Part shown: positions 60,732 to 64,000 of the stretch, one piece after another
Layout of the letters: every line of letters starts with the position of its first letter
Numbering within the stretch: the first letter of the stretch is position 1
Assembly (NCBI GenBank): GCA_027257055.1
Contig: JAPVLO010001822.1
Location: forward strand, 1 to 64,000
DNA length: 64,000 bases
DNA from: Cephalopachus bancanus
Taxonomy: Eukaryota > Chordata > Mammalia > Primates > Tarsiidae
Reading direction: 5' to 3'
Position numbers and translations under genes: made by a program
The notes under the pieces: model-generated
Told to the model about the DNA's origin: nothing
Databases searched by the model: none
The model's input: only the letters and a program-made list of their open reading frames with translations

Positions 60732-61173
60732 GAGGGGGAGCACATAACATCAACAAGCGTGCCTGATCCTAATCCAAGCAAAGTGAGGTCCAACGGGAGG
60801 CCCAAACCTCACCTACATGTAAACCACTTATGTACTCAATTCTGATTTGTAACCCACATCTTTAAAATAAAAAATTTTTTAAAGAAAAACAACAGACAAG
60901 TCACAGACTAGAATAAAATATTGACTTGTATTTAGAATGTATAAAGAAATTTCAAAGCTCAAAAGAATTAGCAATCATAAGAAAACAATTAACCCAATTA
61001 CAGATGGGCATTTCATTTAAACCAACACTTTACTAAAGAAGATGGCTTGTCAAATGAGCACATGGAAAGTACTCTACACTGTTAGTCATTAGGAGATGCA
61101 AATTAAGACCATAATGGGATAACACTACACATCTATTAGAATGGCTAAAATTATTTTTCTAGCTGATAATACC

Positions 61174-61353
61174 AAATGCTGGTGTGAATATACAGCAACA
61201 GAAACACTCATATATTATTGGTGGGATTGTAAAATGCTGGTATGAATATACAGCTTGTATATTCATGAATATACAGATTGTATGAATATACAGATTGTAA
61301 ATGCTGGTGTGAATATACAGCAACAGAAACACTCATATATTATTGGTGGGATT
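61174..61353 (+). repeat. Local duplication with GAATATACAG repeats
   Basis: A 55-nt block at 61174-61228 recurs identically at 61299-61353 (offset 125). Between them, partial copies of 'tgaatatacag' repeat four times. It lies inside L1M ORF2 and arose after its insertion. Confidence 0.92.
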
Positions 61354-61494
61354 CTTATAAAGTTAAACATAGAGTTATAGGATCCAGAAACTACCACTCC
61401 TAGGGAACCCATGAGAAATAAAAACTTAAGTTTCACGCAAAAACAGGTGCATACATGTTTATTGGGGCTTTATTCATAATCAGTTTTATTCATA

Positions 61495-62226
61495 GTGATT
61501 TTGAATCTCTGAGAAAGATCGCAATCAGTTACCTTCATCCAAACGATCTTGAGTATTTGAGTATCCTTCTATTTCTTACAGAAGAATTTTATAATCTAGC
61601 ATCCCAGATTGCTTTACCTTTGTCGTTGCGAGACAGGAAAATAGAAGAAGAACAGGAAACAAACCCAGGAATGAAGCTTCTGCCCAATTCATGCATCTTC
61701 CCGTCACTTCAACTAGGTAACATTTTCCCATGCTTTAGATCGTGGCTTAATTGTGTTCTACTCAGAAAGGATTTTCTTCTTCCACTCCTAATGTCACCAA
61801 CTATTTTGGATCTCTTTGCAAGTGGACGTATTCCCTTATCAATCTACCTCTGTCACTGTTTTTTTTACAATTGTCTTTATAACTAGTAGTATAATTCTTC
61901 CTCTATCATGCATTATACAGCATACCAATTTATGGTATGATGTAATAATCTCTGGGCATCTTGAATAGACTGATGTTATGATCAGTTGCCAATATTTACT
62001 GAAACTGAAGAGGTGATGGCCAACCTCTGCATCTGCTGAGGCCAAGAAGTGTAGACACTCCCAGAGACCGTGACTATTAGCCATGTGAGACCATTCTGCA
62101 AACCTCTCTCTGTCTCTATTCCCTCTTACTGTGATGGCTTCCCTTCCTCAAGCCCACTGTCAATTAACTGGAATGGAAGTTATGATACATGCATATACTC
62201 ACATGCCCTGCGATAGGTTTTGTGTA
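61495..62226. other. Unassigned region with a 143-codon open frame
   Basis: An open frame at 61455-61886 (plus) starts within L1M and runs into unique DNA. It shows no domain, signal or repeat I recognise and is probably chance. No other feature. Confidence 0.4.
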
Positions 62227-62242
62227 CTCAACAGTATTTTTA

Positions 62243-62542
62243 TTTATTTTTTATTTTTTAATTTTTTTTTGAGTTGGAGTCTCACTCTGTTGCCCAGACT
62301 GGGGTGCAGTGGCCGCTCCCAGCCACCGCAGCCTCGACCTGCTGGGCTCCGGCGATCCTTCTGCCTCAGCCTTCCAAGTAGCTGGAATTACAGGCGCGCG
62401 CTACCATGCCCAGCTAATTTTTGATTTATTGTAGAGATGAGGTCTTGCCTGCCCAGGCGGGTCTCGAACTCACGGGCTCAGGCAATCCACTCACCTCAGC
62501 CTCCCAAAGGCACGGGATTACAAGCTGAGCCACCGAGCCCAG
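62243..62542 (-). mobile_element. Alu
   Basis: A full dimer of the local young type in minus orientation. Perfect 16-nt target duplication CTCAACAGTATTTTTA at 62227-62242 and 62543-62558. Confidence 0.95.
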
Positions 62543-62819
62543 CTCAACAGTATTTTTAAATGCCCTGAAGTTTCAGCCAATAATGTGCTATTGTGATCTT
62601 TAGTACTTTGGGGAAGGAAATTCACCCCAGAGAAGGATAAGGCAGGGATGACCTGCTCTGTGGAGATCATACCTGAAAATAGATGGACTCTTCCTGGGGA
62701 AAAAAAGGGAGAGTCCAACAGGATAAAGGATGTTTATGGAGCATCTTAGCTTTCTCCAAAGCGTCAAAAGCATATATATTTTCTTTCTTTTTTAGCCTCC
62801 AGAGAAACAGATCTCTTAG

Positions 62820-63170
62820 GATACAGAGAAGCACTGAAATGTTTCATTTAATTAGGCTCTATGGGAATTCAACCTTTAAAGCTAAATGTTGAAAAGGTAA
62901 ACTCTTTCCCTACATTACCAAATTCAGGTGATGAGAAAACACAAATGCATCTTCCAGAGGCCTCATGAGTGACTCCATCTCCCTGCCCTTCCTGAGGGCA
63001 GAGCTAATTTCATCCATCAACCATGGAAGAAACTGGATCCCAGAAGTTGAGACACCCCTCTAATTAAATCTGGGTGAGCCCCAACATCTTCAAAGGTACT
63101 GGGGAATATGGCAGGGAATGTGGGACTCTTTTACTGATATTAACTTTAGGGGCATAGACAGGGAAAATAA
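62820..63170 (+). other. Copy C of the duplicated segment, left part
   Basis: Matches 14.14-14.43 kb directly ('ttcatttaattaggc...tgggaattc' against 'tttatttaatgaggcacaatgagaattc'; 'ctccatctccctgcccttc' against 'ctctgtctccctgcccttc') and 29.75-30.07 kb in inverted form. No gene. 62559-62819 is unassigned. Confidence 0.6.
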
Positions 63171-63175
63171 TTATG

Positions 63176-63345
63176 GCACCAAGTGCAGTGAGGGGTGCCT
63201 GTGATTTCAGCTACATGGGAGGCTGAAGTGAGAGGATTGCTTGAGCCCAAGAAGTCAAGGCTGCAGTGAGCTATGATCACATCACTGCATTCCAGCCTGA
63301 GTGACAGTTGAGTCTCTCCCATCTCTAAAAACTAAAATTAAAAAA
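63176..63345 (+). mobile_element. Alu-like monomer (FRAM-like)
   Basis: A single arm: 'gtgcctgtgatttcagctac', 'gcttgagcccaagaagtcaa', 'gctatgatcacatcactgca', ending 'aaactaaaattaaaaa'. Old and diverged. Confidence 0.7.
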
Positions 63346-63441
63346 ATTTAATTATGGAAAGTCTGATGATATCAAATCCTGCCAAGTAAGAGTTCCAGAT
63401 TCTGGAGGGAGATTCTAGGTCCAGTAAAAATATCTTCTTTC

Positions 63442-63708
63442 AGCTGGGCTCGATGGCTCAGCCTGTAATCCCTTGACTTTGGGAGGCTGAGGTGAGTGGA
63501 TTGCCTGAGTCTGCGGGTTCGAGACCCGCCTGGGCAGCGAGACCTCATCTCTACAATAAATCAAAAAATCAGCCGGGTGTGGTAGCGCATATCAGTAATT
63601 CCAGCTTCTTGGAAGGATCACCGGAGCCCAGCAGGTCGAGGCTGCGGTGGCCGGAAGCAGCCACTGCACTCCAGTCTGGGTGACAGAGTGAGACTCCAAC
63701 TCAAAAAA
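63442..63708 (+). mobile_element. Alu
   Basis: A slightly shortened dimer of the local young type ('cagctgggctcgatggctca', 'ctctacaataaatcaaaaaa', 'gactccaactcaaaaaaaga'). An imperfect duplication of 'atcttctttc'/'atcatctttc' flanks it. The right arm lacks about 12 nt at 'ttcttggaaggatcacc'. Confidence 0.9.
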
Positions 63709-63769
63709 AGAAAATCATCTTTCTCCAATATCTCATCTGGTGTTGGTCTCAATTATGTAGATGTTGATG

Positions 63770-64000
63770 TATGTTCTGGGGATGAAGAGTAAAACATCAT
63801 TCTTTCTCTCAGGTAGCTCATGATCTGAGCAGGGGAAGAGAAAGAACAAATAAATGCAATACCCTGAGGTTCACAGTAATCCTGGTGAAGTGGAACCTAA
63901 AAGTAGTCAACCCTTCCTGGGAAAGTTAGTAAAGTCTTCATAGACAAACTTATGATTCTACTGAGCCTTGAAGGAGAAATGGAGCTCTTCCAGTGAATAA
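63770..64000 (+). other. Copy C of the duplicated segment, right part (to window end)
   Basis: Matches 30295-30525 throughout, and part of 14.98-15.03 kb. The match runs to the end of the window, so the third unit probably continues beyond it. Confidence 0.65.

Larger units (their letters stand above)
59797..60893 (+). mobile_element. L1 3' end split by an LTR
   Basis: L1 3' UTR pieces at 59797-59881 ('aagtggacctgaacattcag', 'gtgggacactgccagagg') and 60732-60893 ('catcaacaagcgtgcctgat', 'acccacatctttaaaataaa') join into one 3' end when the LTR between them is removed. Inserted in the older L1M. Confidence 0.88.
58480..61490 (+). mobile_element. Old L1M ORF2 remnant, host of Alu and L1/LTR insertions
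   Basis: Plus-oriented ORF2 with readable landmarks: 'agacaccagcaatgaact' (58.72 kb), 'aaactacaaattacagataa' (59.15 kb), 'aaacccatggacaattgtaa' region (59.46 kb), and after the insertions 'caattacagatgggcatttc' (61.0 kb) and 'gatgcaaattaagaccata' (61.1 kb). Open frame 59521-59766 is part of it. Inserted into it are the Alu at 58773 and the L1 3' end at 59797, and it carries a local duplication at 61174-61353. Confidence 0.8.

Noticed and set aside
61455..61886. 143-codon open frame as a new gene
   Set aside because: It begins inside L1M ORF2 remains and shows no domain or gene structure.

Overview
This is a window of mammalian nuclear DNA, almost certainly from a primate. It is AT-rich, contains no long uninterrupted gene, and is dominated by LINE-1 and Alu copies with older layers of MIR, L2, MER5, mariner and ERV-L beneath them. 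The youngest Alus are all of one kind: the left arm reads GGGCTCGGTGGCTCAGCCTG, the right arm has a GGCCGGGAGCGGCCACTGCA block, and the end is GACTCCAACTCAAAA. That matches neither the lemur/loris type nor the anthropoid AluS/AluY types I know, so a tarsier is my best inference for the host. The species call is an inference only.

Layout. 0-2.5 kb: mostly unique DNA with two minus-strand ankyrin-repeat exons (1590-1763 and 1919-2033) that keep an open frame and splice sites. 2.5-10.7 kb: a minus-strand L1 with a nested Alu, an L2 remnant, then a nearly complete but dead plus-strand L1. 10.8-17.4 kb: microsatellite, old repeats, Alus, a GC-richer retrocopy-like block and MER5A. 17.4-21.1 kb: an olfactory receptor (OR) of the family 7 type on the minus strand, broken by one missing base. 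22.2-27.5 kb: a minus-strand ERV-L provirus remnant with its 5' LTR. 27.6-31 kb: old repeats and a rearranged duplicated segment. 31-43.3 kb: L1 upon L1, including one 5.9 kb copy with its 5' end. 45.3-48.0 kb: a second, badly decayed OR pseudogene with homologous flanks. 48-61.5 kb: nested L1s, a mariner remnant, an L1 with a 5' inversion, and a betaretrovirus-like solo LTR inside an L1 inside an older L1. 61.5-64 kb: Alus and what looks like the start of a third duplicated unit.

The main large-scale signal is tandem segmental duplication of an OR-bearing unit. Flanks at 17.4-18.2 kb match those at 45.3-45.9 kb, the OR pseudogenes match each other, and shorter matches link about 14.1-15.1, 29.75-30.5 and 62.8-64.0 kb. 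The middle copy has part of this segment inverted. This is how OR clusters typically expand and decay. I found no operon, CRISPR array, rRNA, tRNA or intact protein-coding gene, and no evidence of a previously undescribed functional system.
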